From contig NC_073691.1 in NCBI RefSeq assembly GCF_029784155.1, positions 87,923,361 to 87,987,360 on the forward strand: DNA of 64,000 bases, given 5' to 3'. A program made the translations under genes and the position numbers. This document shows, one piece after another, positions 24,540-35,187 of the stretch. Below the pieces are notes generated by a model. That model made no database searches. It worked only from the letters and a program-made list of their open reading frames with translations, and was not told the DNA's origin. Origin of the DNA: Uranotaenia lowii. Lineage: Eukaryota; Arthropoda; Insecta; Diptera; Culicidae. Positions within the stretch are counted from its first letter, which is position 1; the number at the start of each line of letters is the position of its first letter.

Positions 24540-26000
24540 CAGCCAGAGGACCGCCAGAGCAGAGACCAGCTCAGATGTCCCAGGCCAGCCAGGAGGTTCC
24601 GTCAGAGGTCGAGTCCGGGGAGGTTTGTGGATCGAGAGGGTTACTCTCGATGCCGTCACGAGCCACGCTGCGGTTAGCAAGCGTTCGACGGCCGGGAGGA
24701 TTCTCAGGATCCGCAACCGGGCTGCGCAGAGATGGACAGGTCCAGGTGCAGCAACACTCCTGATCAATTGGGTGGTGCTGATAGCCGAGAGGGTTACTCT
24801 CGTGATGTGGAGCTACGCTGCGATCAGTACGCATGAGCTCATCCAAGCCTACAGTACGGTTTTTCTGTGGCTTTGGAGATGTTTTGGGCGACGGTTAGTT
24901 GCCAGCAACATCAGAAACGCATCAGAGCCAGATCGAGCTCATGCTGCTGAACGTTGCTCTCCGTCTTTTTGGAGCGCTCGAAGCGTTGAAGCAGTGGAGC
25001 AAAAGTCTATTTGGAAGCTGTTCCGGGAGCTGCGGAGGAGGTGGTTCAGGCGATGGTTAGTTGCCAGCCATTTCAACCACTTCTTAAGTTTTGCTGCATT
25101 TAAGACGAGTTCTGCCAAAATCGATCGAAGTCTGGCTAGTTCTCAGAGCCACCGAGAGAGGGCTGTGATAGCTAAAAGAGTTTGCATTTCTGGGGTAACC
25201 AGAAAGCAATATGAACGACATTCTGTTCGATTGCGTGCTGAGGTTATCAGCCACCGGAATCAACGAATCATCGATTCCAGTGCCAGTCAGCGCATGACGC
25301 GAGACGAGGGCGACTACGAGAGTAGCGATGATGAAGATGACGATGATGATCAAGATTTCGTCAATCCAGTACCGACTCTGAGACGCAGTCAGCGAATCAG
25401 AGAAGCTACTACGTGGCTAACGTAACTGTTGGTATTAATGAGGAAGTACCTCAAATCATCAGCGGACTGAAGCGCCGTACAAATGGGTCTTCTTGTAGAC
25501 CGCTATCGCCAAATGGATGGCAGCCCTGGAAAGGATGTGGCATGGGGAGCGGTTGGCTTACCCTAAGTCACAGGTTTCGTGACATGAACGTTCACTGGAC
25601 GAAGCTGAACGATGGTGAGGTTATCACCGAACAGCCGTTCAAATAGTTGATCGTTTGTTTGCAGTATCTGGCGATATCATCGAGATCAGATATTTATGCA
25701 GCGGTAAGCGCATTAAGTAAATACCAGGCCAGCCGGCGGTTAGCCACTGGCGAGACCTGCAGCGTATTCTGCGATACCATCGACGTATGACCGTTATGGC
25801 GTTGGTGTACCGCAGAAACGCGAACACGGATAGACATCGGGAATCTTATTCCGTGGTCAACGAAACGTCAGCAGACGGTCAGTCTGTCATCGACCGCGGT
25901 CAGCTTTCTTTGAGACACATCTCTACTGAAGATCAGCGATGCGTTCACGAAGGCGTTACCAAGGGCGAGACACGCGAAGCTGTTCAGCATTCTCAATTAA
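24540..26000 (+). pseudogene. Ty1/copia Pol remnant, internally deleted
   Basis: Recognised in order: an acidic run (DEDDDDDQD) and LRRSQRIRE, the linker after integrase; EVPQIISG, the usual start of the RT region; then KLNDGEVITEQPFK and RSDIYAAVSALSKYQ, from the end of RT into RNase H; PAVSHWRDLQRILRYH, LRHISTEDQR and, after a frameshift, DAFTKALPRARHAKLFSILN, the family's carboxyl terminus with its stop at 25998. Most of the reverse transcriptase is missing between 25470 and 25590, and several frame changes separate the blocks. The first part (24540-25300) is probably gag-integrase derived but I cannot place it. A polypurine tract follows at once. Confidence 0.75.
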
Positions 26001-26006
26001 CGAATT

Positions 26007-26345
26007 GAGGGGAGGTGTTGAACTTACGGTTTTTCGGGAGAAGTTTTCCGGCAGCAGAAGATTCTGCTGCAACGTCGACGAACCAAAACAGTTTGTTTTG
26101 ATTCCTCTTGCTTGTTGTTCAATTCGCAATCGAGAACAATAGATTAATGATTGCTGATGACAGGTGATGATGATAAACGCGGTACAAATGTTTACATCAT
26201 CACACGGTTAGGTGAGACTACTCAAATTGGGTTTGTGGTGACACAACAGTGTTGCCAGATATTCTGGGTAGGAAAATCAAAGTACTCATTGAGAAATGAG
26301 TACTTTCCCGGTTAGGAAATATAAGAAGTAGAAAGTGACAATTAG
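26007..26345 (+). mobile_element. copia polypurine tract and start of 3' LTR
   Basis: GAGGGGAGG at 26007-26015 is a polypurine tract placed just after the pol stop, followed by TGTTGAAC, the usual start of a copia LTR. The LTR's right boundary is not defined; it must end before the next element at 26364. No 5' LTR was found. Confidence 0.55.
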
Positions 26346-26755
26346 CCATCGCTAATTAATATACAGACCCCGTTCGTTTTTGGCAACATTCGATTTTGGC
26401 AACATTCGATTTTGGCAACATTCGATTTTGGCAACATCCGATTTTGGCACATGTGCCAAAATCGAACGGTTTTCAGAAACAACATTATGTTTTAGTTTTC
26501 ATTATAACAGGACCAATTTAATTTAGACAAACACTATAAATACCAATTTATGTTCTTAAATGGTGATGAAATGCAACAATAAAAACAAAAGTTTAAAAAA
26601 AAAATTATAACGTACTCAAAAATGACAAAAACATGAAAATTTCAAAAAGTTAAAAAACAATTTTTTTGTAGAGAAATGAATCCAACTTAGATGAAATTTC
26701 AGGGACTAGATAAGAGAAAATCGATGTTGAAAAACATGCGAAAAAAATTCGCCTT

Positions 26756-26828
26756 GTCTCCCGGTGAGACTTGAACCCACATCTTGCGCCTCTCCGGGGC
26801 CCATGTATTAACATTCTACTACAGGAGA
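26756..26828 (-). ncRNA. tRNA-like sequence in left palindrome arm
   Basis: The mirror copy of the module at 27146-27218, on the opposite strand, preserved with the same paired stems. Confidence 0.6.
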
Positions 26829-27145
26829 CCAACCTGGCGTATGAATATTATACTGGTTGAGTGTCGATGTCTATCGGAATGAAGGGAATAGTTCTCCCAT
26901 GTGATCATAATCATTTTTCTTGGTCTATTTCTATTCCCATCATTACATCTTACGGTAGTTGGAATCAAGTTTGGACATTTTTGCCGTGCTTAAAAATGTC
27001 CAAACTTGATTCCAACTACCGTAAGATGTAATGATGGGAATAGAAATAGACCAAGAAAAATGATTATGATCACATGGGAGAACTATTCCCTTCATTCCGA
27101 TAGACATCGACACTCAACCAGTATAATATTCATACGCCAGGTTGG

Positions 27146-27218
27146 TCTCCTGTAGTAGAATGTTAATACATGGGCCCCGGAGAGGCGCAAGATGTGGGTT
27201 CAAGTCTCACCGGGAGAC
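27146..27218 (+). ncRNA. tRNA-like sequence in right palindrome arm
   Basis: A 73-base module with a 7-bp acceptor stem (TCTCCTG with CGGGAGA), T8-A9, and a T arm GTGGG/TTCAAGT/CTCAC whose loop supplies a Pol III B box (GGTTCAAGTC). The D stem is weak (GTA/TAC). The anticodon stem is about four pairs, with loop CCGGAGA, which would give anticodon GGA (serine) but lacks the universal T33. It is more likely a tRNA-derived relic or Pol III promoter than a working tRNA. Confidence 0.6.
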
Positions 27219-27691
27219 AAGGCGAAATTTTTTTCGCATGTTTTTCAACATCGATTTTCTCTTATCTAGTCCCTGAAATTTCATCTAAGTTGGATTCATT
27301 TCTCTACAAAAAAAGTTTCGCTGACTGAATGTTTGAGTCAAGACCCATCTCTGGGTCGCAATTTAAAAAAAAGTTAAAAAACAAATTCAAACAAAAGACT
27401 GAAAATGACAAAGACAACTAAAAATGATGAAGAACGACAAAAACATCAAATATGACAAATGAAAACAAACATTATAAACAAAACAAGAATAGTGTAAAGT
27501 GCATCAAAAACATGATGAAAAAAAAATAAAAAATGACTACAAATGGTCGGAAATTGACCAAAAATAACGTGTTTCATGATAATAATAGATATTTTGTAAA
27601 AATAGCTGAAAAAAAAGTTGAGAGAAAAAACCGTTCGATTTTGGCAACACAAAATGTACGGGCGTGTTGCCAAAATCGAACGGGGTCTGTA

Positions 27692-28253
27692 GTTGTATTC
27701 TACCGACCTCACAGACGTAACATGAATAAAGATAACTCTATTCCACCACTGAAACCTCCCAAGTAACCATAAGTTCGAATATTATTTAAGGAACGAACTA
27801 ATAAGTTCATATATGTATAGCTGTTCAAAAGTTCTGTGGAACTTTTTTGCTGTTCAAAATGCTTTTTCGAGGTCCATGGAGCTTCATTCTTTATCAAGTT
27901 CTGCCAATACTCAAAAAAGCTTTAAAGTACTGTTTTGGTTTCTGTTTCTACTTTTTGGGAACTTAAAAGTTTGTATGAAGGAAAACAATCTACTTGTTAC
28001 GTACTTCTCATTTTTTTCAAAATCAAGTAGCTATCAAAGAGTTGCAAGTCTTTTTCTACAGCTCAATAGTTCTTAAAAATTTCTGTTGTACTATTTTGTA
28101 AACTTGAAAGTTTTTAATTAGTTGCAACGGACGTTCAAAAGCAACTTCGCATTATAGAAACTTTAGCCTTTAGGCTTAAATCTACTTTTTTCGAACTTCA
28201 ACACGTGTTTGTATAAATAAACATATCATTATTTGGGAAGCAACAATGTGAAG
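27692..28253. other. No gene; possible left end of a CCAAGTAAC element
   Basis: CCCAAGTAACCATAAGTTCG near 27759 resembles the TIR of the element at 33242-35975. No partner end was identified. Confidence 0.3.
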
Positions 28254-29955
28254 TACCGTCAAACGGGGCATCATGCAACAGCGGGGTTCGATGCAACATT
28301 TATATAACACTACATTGAATCAATTTTTAATTTAATGTATTGTAATAAAATTATCTTTTAATGATAACAAAATGATGATGACATAATTTCTCGCATCTTA
28401 AGCTAGTTGTCTTAAGTTTTTTATTTTTATGTAAAATTTGAAAAATCGAGCAATAAATGTACAAATTTTAACATTTTTTTATGTCGAAAAAAACTTTACC
28501 CAGTATGACGGATCGGCTTGATAAAATAACCTACAAACTTTTTACAGGTTTCCACATGTCACAACATTGTTGGTGTAAAAATATTTTTTGAACAATCACC
28601 CAATTTTTTTAAATGAATATTTTTAAAATTCAGTTAGGTGTCTGGGGTTAAATGCAACAAAATGCAAATCAAAGAAATACCTTGTAAATCTCGTTTCCAT
28701 GTGCTGGAATATGAATGTTTTGCATCACGCGTTTGTAAAAATTTAAATTTCATTCATCCAAACATTTATTTTTATGATTTCAGCTTGTAGAATTTTCCGT
28801 AGTATTATGTAACCCCTAAATGTATGCAGCATCCTTATTTTCAGAAAAAATGTGAAAATTTGTTTTTACAGACCCAAAACCTACTGCAATTGGTGTTGTC
28901 ATGCGTAAAAGTCTTTAAGGCATCGCAAATATATTAAAAACTATGAATTTTCGTACGTGTTCATAAGATTTTTCATTAAAAACAAAGTTTGTTGCAAGTT
29001 ACCCCATTTTCTAAGGAGTGTGAAAATCGCATGTTTTTAGAAAATTAAAAATAACTGAAGAAACTAATAGGGGGAAGTGTTCCTAAATGCGCATGTTGGG
29101 TAATATGCGCATACAGCCGATTGACGATATGGCTAGAGATTCATCATATCTAATCAGTGCAGTTTGAGGGTAATACGCTTTTAACACATGGCATGAAAAA
29201 ATTAAATTGTTATATAAAGCCAAAAAAATTTAAAAATTCAAACAAGATTTTCGTCAGTTTTGTTATAATATATTGAACTTTAATTATTGTGCGTACAGAT
29301 TCTGTGAACAACAATTTTAGTGGTTTTTCTTTCTTATTCATATGAAAATAGGAAATTCAACAATTTGAAGCTTTTGGCAAAGTTGTAAATTAAAATATAT
29401 TGGAATAAGAGACAGATTCTGAATGCCCATATCAAGGCAGGTTAAATGCCTATATCAAGAAAAATAGATTAGTCTTATAAATTTTTTACTTTCTATCATT
29501 TAAACATTAAATCTACGCTCAAATCACGATCTTACAGCGAAAAAAGAAGAACTTCCTACTGATCCGATAAAAATACAATATGAACAAAATATTACCCTGA
29601 AATATGGCCATATGGCATACTTAACTATGTTTCATGCAAAAGAACTAGTGATGTAAAAAATTTCACCAAAATTTCAGCCTTGACGTATGCTTAACATCCG
29701 TTTCTACCATTTTCGATTAAATAATTTCAAAATATTGCAATTGTAAATGAAATATAGCTTAAAACATAAATATGCGCATTTAGCCCGCCGGTTTCGGAAA
29801 TCGGCTATTTTGACCTAGTTTTTTTAACTGCGCCAATTTGGTACCCCAGCATCCTTAAAACTTTTGATGCATAAAGGATACGATTAACTGTGAACATAAG
29901 TTTTTTAAAAGCCATTGAAGATGAAAATTGTTGCATGTTGCCCCAGTTGACGGTA
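28254..29955. mobile_element. TIR element TACCGTCAAACGGGGCA..., 1.7 kb
   Basis: Left end TACCGTCAAACGGGGCATCA and the reverse complement of the right end (TACCGTCAACTGGGGCAACA) match, followed inside by ATGCAAC on both. Ends carry TA. The interior has GCGCAT-rich blocks near 29085 and 29770 that may mark a further nested insertion. No protein recognised, so it is non-autonomous. Confidence 0.7.
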
Positions 29956-31380
29956 TACATTTAGTTCCGGAAGAACTTTTTAACAAGTTGAAAGTGGGAA
30001 TTATGTAGAAATTAAGAACCTGAAAGTCGTTCTAAAGAAAATCATCACATCGAGTAAAATCGTTGCCTACTCATGATGTTCATATAGAGCAGCAAGTATG
30101 GATCTCGACTTTCAAGCGGTGAGCTCGGGTTCGAGCCTTGGTAAGAACATGGTTTTTAAATGTAATAATGTGAGTTAGTAACAAATATGGTTGATTAATA
30201 TGAATCAAATTAGCGGACTTGAGAAGATAATTGAAGGAACGAAAGAGTAATTTTTTCGATTCTTTATGCTGCTTATAAAGTAGATTTTGAAGCTGGTTAG
30301 AAGTCGATTAAGCTGATTAAACCTGATAGAGGAATGTTATCCGAACTTTTGGTTGCTTGTATCCACCAAATTGCCCTCAGTTTTTTTAAAGGTAAGGAAT
30401 TGGACCGAAAAGTAGCATAAATTGAAGGAAGAGGATGTAGCCACCAAAAATACAGATTAGACGAAGTATAAGTTTGAAAAACTGATCAATATCATGACTG
30501 AAAAAGTGCGCGCTGGCCGATGGGAGGTACCAAGAATAAAGTAGAGTTCTTTCTTACAAAAAACGATAATTTTTTATGAATTGTCATAAGATTACCTTCA
30601 TTTTCTTCATAGAAAGTGTTTAGATCCAACGAATGGTTTTTGAAATACACGCATTCGTACCTGGCCTATTTCTAAAAGAACTAAGCTTTACTTTATGGAC
30701 ACCTATAGGTGTGGTTTTGAGAAAAAAAAATTATTTCTTTTGATAAATATGGAATGTTTGCAGGATTCTTAACACTCAAAGTTCAAAAAAGTAAAATTTG
30801 AAGTTCCGAGAAAAAAAATTACGAGTAAAAACTTGAAAATTATGCCCGTGTTTTTCGTGTTAATCAGTTAATAATACAGTTAATAAAACAGTTGTTATAG
30901 ACCACCCGATAGATTTTTTTTCCTGAATAGTACATTGGATAGGGGAGAGTCTCCTGGCAGATTTTCAGAGATACCGAGTTTTTTTTTTCTTTAATTTTTT
31001 CTAAAAAAGACACCATCTTAACCCTAAGACAGTTTAGCAGCTGATAATTGGTCTTTATTTATCTAACCTCAAATCAACAAATTGAAAAATAGTCCATGAA
31101 ATCCCAACACTCAAACAAACTATTTATCTTCGGTGTGACGAAACCGATAAATTAAACGTCTCCCAGCAGCGCCAAGCTGCTCACAGCTGGGATGTCATTC
31201 GACCGAACACATCAGCTGCTGTTCTTGGTGCAGAACATAGATCTCTAGGTTTCACTTAAGCCTATGCCGAGGCCAAACTTTAACCATGATGGCGGCAACG
31301 AAAACAGAAGAATGAAAAATTAATCTCCAGCGACAACCCAAAACAAGTGTAACAAATTGGAGTTGACACCAATATAGGGA
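29956..31380. other. No gene; weak tRNA-like segment at 30084-30145
   Basis: AT-rich sequence. GGGTTCGAGCC at 30127 is a good B box, preceded by GAGCAGCAAGTATGG; stems are degraded. Nothing else recognised. Confidence 0.35.
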
Positions 31381-32480
31381 TGACACTTTTGACTTTTGCG
31401 CTCCCACAGAGTTCATGACTACGATGTAGGTTGGTCCTCCCTCAAGTCACCCACCGGGAGCTCCCCAACTCCCACTTGTGTGTCGTTTTTTGATTACTTT
31501 TTCCCACCGTGTGCCGAACACAGTCTGAACTTGCCTGCCGATAAAACACCATTAAGCCGAAATTGGTAACTAATAAAGACTTTATTAGCGCCTTAGCTTC
31601 TGCGACCGGCAACGAGCGATGCTGCACGTTTGGCCAGTATCTTCCCGACTAGTTTGGTCTTCTTTCTTGGCCCTATCGGCTTCCACTCGGTGGCAGATAG
31701 GCTGGTTGTTTCTTTCTTTTTTTTGTCCAATTCGGTCTTCCTAATCTCACGGAGAAGCCGCGAACAACCAGTCAGTCGAAGGCGTAGCAACATCTTCAGC
31801 ACCAAAAACAGCGCACTGGTCGCGCGTCATGAAGGTGTGAAATCTCATCTCTCTTGGCTTTCTTTCATCTTCATCGTTCGCGCGCGCCTTGGAATTGCGG
31901 CACTTAACTGTTGATGAAAATCTGGCAAGCGGGATCGTGAACGGAGAAGATACACAACACACGCGCCGTCGTCGGGCATTCTCTGTTACGAAAGATTGTG
32001 GCCGTCCAAGACGCAAAATAACGCTTAACATTCAACGAAACGACCTTATGCCAATCACAACGCCACTACTTTTTTGGTGCCTCTGGGCGAGTATCAGGTT
32101 TGCAACAGTGTGAAATAAAAGAGAAAAAAAAGCAGCAGCAGAAAAACAACAGACGGTCCTGTAGCAGCGATGTGACCGGTTCCGCCCACGCGTCCCACTG
32201 GCTGTTTGTTGGCTTATTATTATTATTAGCAGAACATACGGTTATGGTTCCCCCGGCCGACATGACAACACGGGCCAGAAGTCGCAAGTCGCCGTCGAAT
32301 CGGCTCCATCTCAGGGCCATCGATCGTCGTCGGTCCGGATCGCGGTTTGGTTTTGGGGCCGTGGAGTGGAGTTGTGCAAACAGGCCTTTTGCCTCTGAGA
32401 TATGTTCCGATCACCTGTAGATGCTCCCCCGCGCTGCCCGCCCCCACTAAGCCATGCCAAGCCGTCCGTCAGTCAGCAAT
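31381..32480. other. GC-richer segment without a definable gene
   Basis: Composition is clearly higher in GC than the flanks and many short frames overlap on both strands, none with a motif I know. It could be a 5' UTR or promoter-type region, since a CAGCAGCAG-containing purine-rich tract lies near 32130. Nothing in the sequence proves it. Confidence 0.3.
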
Positions 32481-32821
32481 TTACTTTGCGGTGTGATGGT
32501 GTAGATTGGAAAGATTTACACCTCTAAATTAATCTGATTGGTCGTTTGCTGAAGTAGGATGAGTCTGGATGATAGCTGTCGTAGATTTATTATACGTGAC
32601 AATGTAAACAGTTGTGCAACACCGGTGCCGCATTATAGTATTATAGAGTGAGCAAATGGCTCATCTCGGGATTATTAGAATGATATGTGCGTAGAGGTTC
32701 ACACTTGACGGGGTTCCTTGAGAACTTGAGAGGGTGGTCCAAATGAATCTTGATGCAATCCTCTAATCTTAAGCTGAAGGGTTCCACACTGCAATTGAAT
32801 ACTCTAAAATTATACATGAAA

Positions 32822-33030
32822 ACGCCCTGTGTCAGAAGCGATTTTTCTAAGCAATACCTCGATTTTGATCAAGTCAACTACGAAAGTAATAAAAACAAAG
32901 AAGATGCTGTAGATTGGCGAAATTTAATCGAGAATATATACCCAGGGCAAGCGGTAAATGATTTCTACAGAATTATATACAATACTTTAGGAACACCAGT
33001 ACCAAAAAAGCAAATAAAAGTGCCTATGTT
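32822..33030 (+). pseudogene. CR1/Jockey-like retrotransposon fragment (between endonuclease and RT)
   Basis: The residues YLDFDQVNYES, VDWRNLIENI and NDFYRIIYNTLG followed by VPKK match the layout of the linker between endonuclease and reverse transcriptase in Jockey-like ORF2; compare VDWKTIF and IFYKILGNIL in the element at 61.2 kb. Neither the catalytic endonuclease nor any RT motif is present, so this is a short dead fragment. Confidence 0.5.
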
Positions 33031-33076
33031 GTCTAGCGGATAGGCCAGGCGTACTGGGTTTGATTCCCGGTATCAC
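33026..33076 (+). repeat. tRNA-like (SINE-type) segment
   Basis: TTGTCTAGCGGATAGG resembles a Pol III A box, and CTGGG-TTTGATT-CCCGG forms an intact T arm and B box. The acceptor stem is not convincing. It abuts the Jockey fragment and a DD37E fragment, and may be the head of a tRNA-derived SINE. Confidence 0.45.
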
Positions 33077-33796
33077 CTAAAAAACTTTTGGGCTCTCGAA
33101 TCCCATAAGTTGCCGACAGGTAAAGGGCGAACACGAAATTATTCCGACACCGAAAATGTCATGCCAATTTTCTGATAATGTTTGGAATCAAACCAAAATT
33201 TTAGGGTCTTCCCAAGTTCCCGCTTCATTATTGCCCAGTACCCTAGTAACACAGATTATGCCAACTAGCATTAGGAAGTTTTATTATGGTTTAATTATGG
33301 CATTTTTTTGTGCAGCTCGTTTTATGACGGTTTTATTATGGTCATGCAGAATGCTTATATTTTTTTTCGACCATATGTTTTCAGATGGTTTTGAAAACGC
33401 TAATAAAACTTTTATTAAACATACTGTTTTAGTTATTTTGAAAGAGTTATGAATGCTTTTTTAAAACTATAATAAAACACAAACTTAGAAGTTTGCTCCA
33501 AGCTTTCATTTGCTTGTTCTATAATAGCACTCAGTGCCTGATTATTAAACCGCCATAAAACTTAGTGACAGTTCTCGATCAAAATGTCAAAACAGGACAC
33601 GCTCAGATTAGATAGCACATATTTGAATTGGAACTCCCATTTTTACACATTTTTGGTAAGTTATGCGTGCTGGTTTTGAGTTTAAATTAAAAAAATACAT
33701 CTTTGAAAACTTGAAATCACCGAAAGTGGTATGAATATCTTTACAATATGAGTATTGAGTGAAAGGGCCCAAATAGTAGGAAAAAAAATGCTTGAC

Positions 33797-35187
33797 GCCA
33801 TCATTAATTCAAGATGGCGGCTTCCGCTTTTATTTTCAAAGCTGTAAATTACTGAAAATATCGTGAAACCTTCACAATATGGTTATAAGGTGAAAGTAAT
33901 AAACGAGTAGAAGTCGAATTTCGTTGCCCGTCGCCATCTTAAATCCAAGATGGCGGCCACCACTCAACTTAAAAATACTGTAAATGACTGAAAATCGCAT
34001 AAAACCTATATTATAGGGGTATAAGTTAAAAGAAATCAACCGGTAGAAGTTGAATTACGCTATCTTACGCCATCTTGAAATCCAAGATGGCGGCTTCCGC
34101 TAAACTTTAAAATGTAGTGAATGACTTAAAATGACATGAAACCCAAATTGGTAGTGGGTGAAAGGGCTTAACGAGTAGAAGTCGAATATTGCTATCTTAC
34201 GCCATCTTGAAATCCAAGATGGCAGCTTTCTATAAACTTCAAAAAAAGCTCTAAATCATTGAATATCGCATGAAACCTCCAAAATATGGGTATTTGTCAA
34301 TTGGGATAAGCTATAAAAAGTTTATTTTTGCATTCTGACGCTATCTTGAAATCCAGGATGGTGGCTTCAGCTGAACTTAAAAATACTGTAAATGAATGAA
34401 AATAGCATGAAACTCCCAAATATATTGTATTGGGTGCTAAGGCTAAATGATAACAGTCAAATATCTCTTTTCGCGTTTCTCTGAAAATCTGTAAGTGACT
34501 GAAAATCCCACAAAAACCACCACAATACAGACCCCGTTCGTTTTTGGCAACATTCGATTTTGGCAACATCGAATTTGGCACATGTGCCAAAATCAGACGG
34601 TTTACAGAAACAACATAACCTTATAGTTTTCGCTAGAATAAGACCAATACAATTTAGACATAATAGCATGATAGGAATAAAAGAATTACATAAATGGCAA
34701 AAAAATCAAAAACTATAAACAAAACAAGAAAAGTTCTAAATGCATTAGAAACATAAGGAAAAAATAATAAAAGTGATTTAAAATGATCTAAATTGTTTTA
34801 AAATAGTAGTTTTAATGTAGTATTACGTGAAAAAAGTTGTGTTCAAGCGATTTTCATTGATAAACAGCATTTTAAATTCAGTGGAAGCTGCCATCTTGGA
34901 TTCCAAGATGGCGTCGGAAAGAAAAAAATCAACATCTTCTAGCTTAGCCTTTTCATTCAATACTCGTATAGTGGTGGTTTAATGCAACTTTTTGTCAGCA
35001 ATAAGCATTAGAAGTTGAGCGGATGCCGCCATCTTGGATTTCAAAATGGCGTCGGATAGCGAAATTCGACTTCTACTCGTTTAGCTCTTTCACCCGATAC
35101 CCATTTTGTTGGGGTTTCATGCGATTTCAAGTCATTTACACCATTTTAAAGTTCAGCGGAAGCCGCCATCTTGGATTTCAAGATGGC
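33797..35187. repeat. Inverted array of ~135-bp units with GCCATCTT...AAGATGGC palindromes
   Basis: Palindromic sites lie near 33797, 33933, 34069, 34201 and 34340 in one orientation and near 34889, 35029 and 35164 in the other, with the intervening 110 bases (AAATGACTGAAAATCGCATGA..., GTAGAAGTCGAATTTCG) also conserved. The arms face each other across a truncated CAGACCCC element. Several sites contain AAGATGGCGGC. Confidence 0.85.
34528..34800 (+). mobile_element. Truncated copy of the CAGACCCC TIR element
   Basis: Starts TACAGACCCCGTTCG, shares the CATTCGATTTTGGCAA unit and the following CAGAAACAACAT block with 26364, then loses similarity; the right end is absent. It lies in the loop of the inverted array. 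Confidence 0.75.

Larger units (their letters stand above)
26661..27314. repeat. Near-perfect palindrome, 322-bp arms, 9-base loop
   Basis: Left arm 26661-26982 and right arm 26992-27314 are reverse complements with one single-base gap (in an A/T run near 26745/27230), separated by the loop GCCGTGCTT. Each arm includes a complete tRNA-like sequence. Such identity implies recent origin or arm-to-arm gene conversion. An RNA from either strand would form a 320-bp hairpin. Confidence 0.92.
26364..27689. mobile_element. TIR element CAGACCCCGTTCG..., 1.3 kb
   Basis: Left end CAGACCCCGTTCG and right end CGAACGGGGTCTG are inverted, both flanked by TA. CAG ends with TA duplication fit Tc1/mariner-pogo type elements. 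Immediately inside the left end, a 17-bp unit CATTCGATTTTGGCAA is repeated four times, and its inverse recurs at the right end. The interior holds a long palindrome, and no transposase. A truncated relative is at 34528. Confidence 0.8.

Noticed and set aside
27146..27218. Functional serine tRNA gene
   Set aside because: C33, weak D arm and location in both arms of a transposon palindrome argue for a tRNA-derived module.
31442..32447. Cluster of 60-106 codon frames on both strands
   Set aside because: Overlapping frames of equal quality are expected from the locally raised GC content; none has coding features I can defend.
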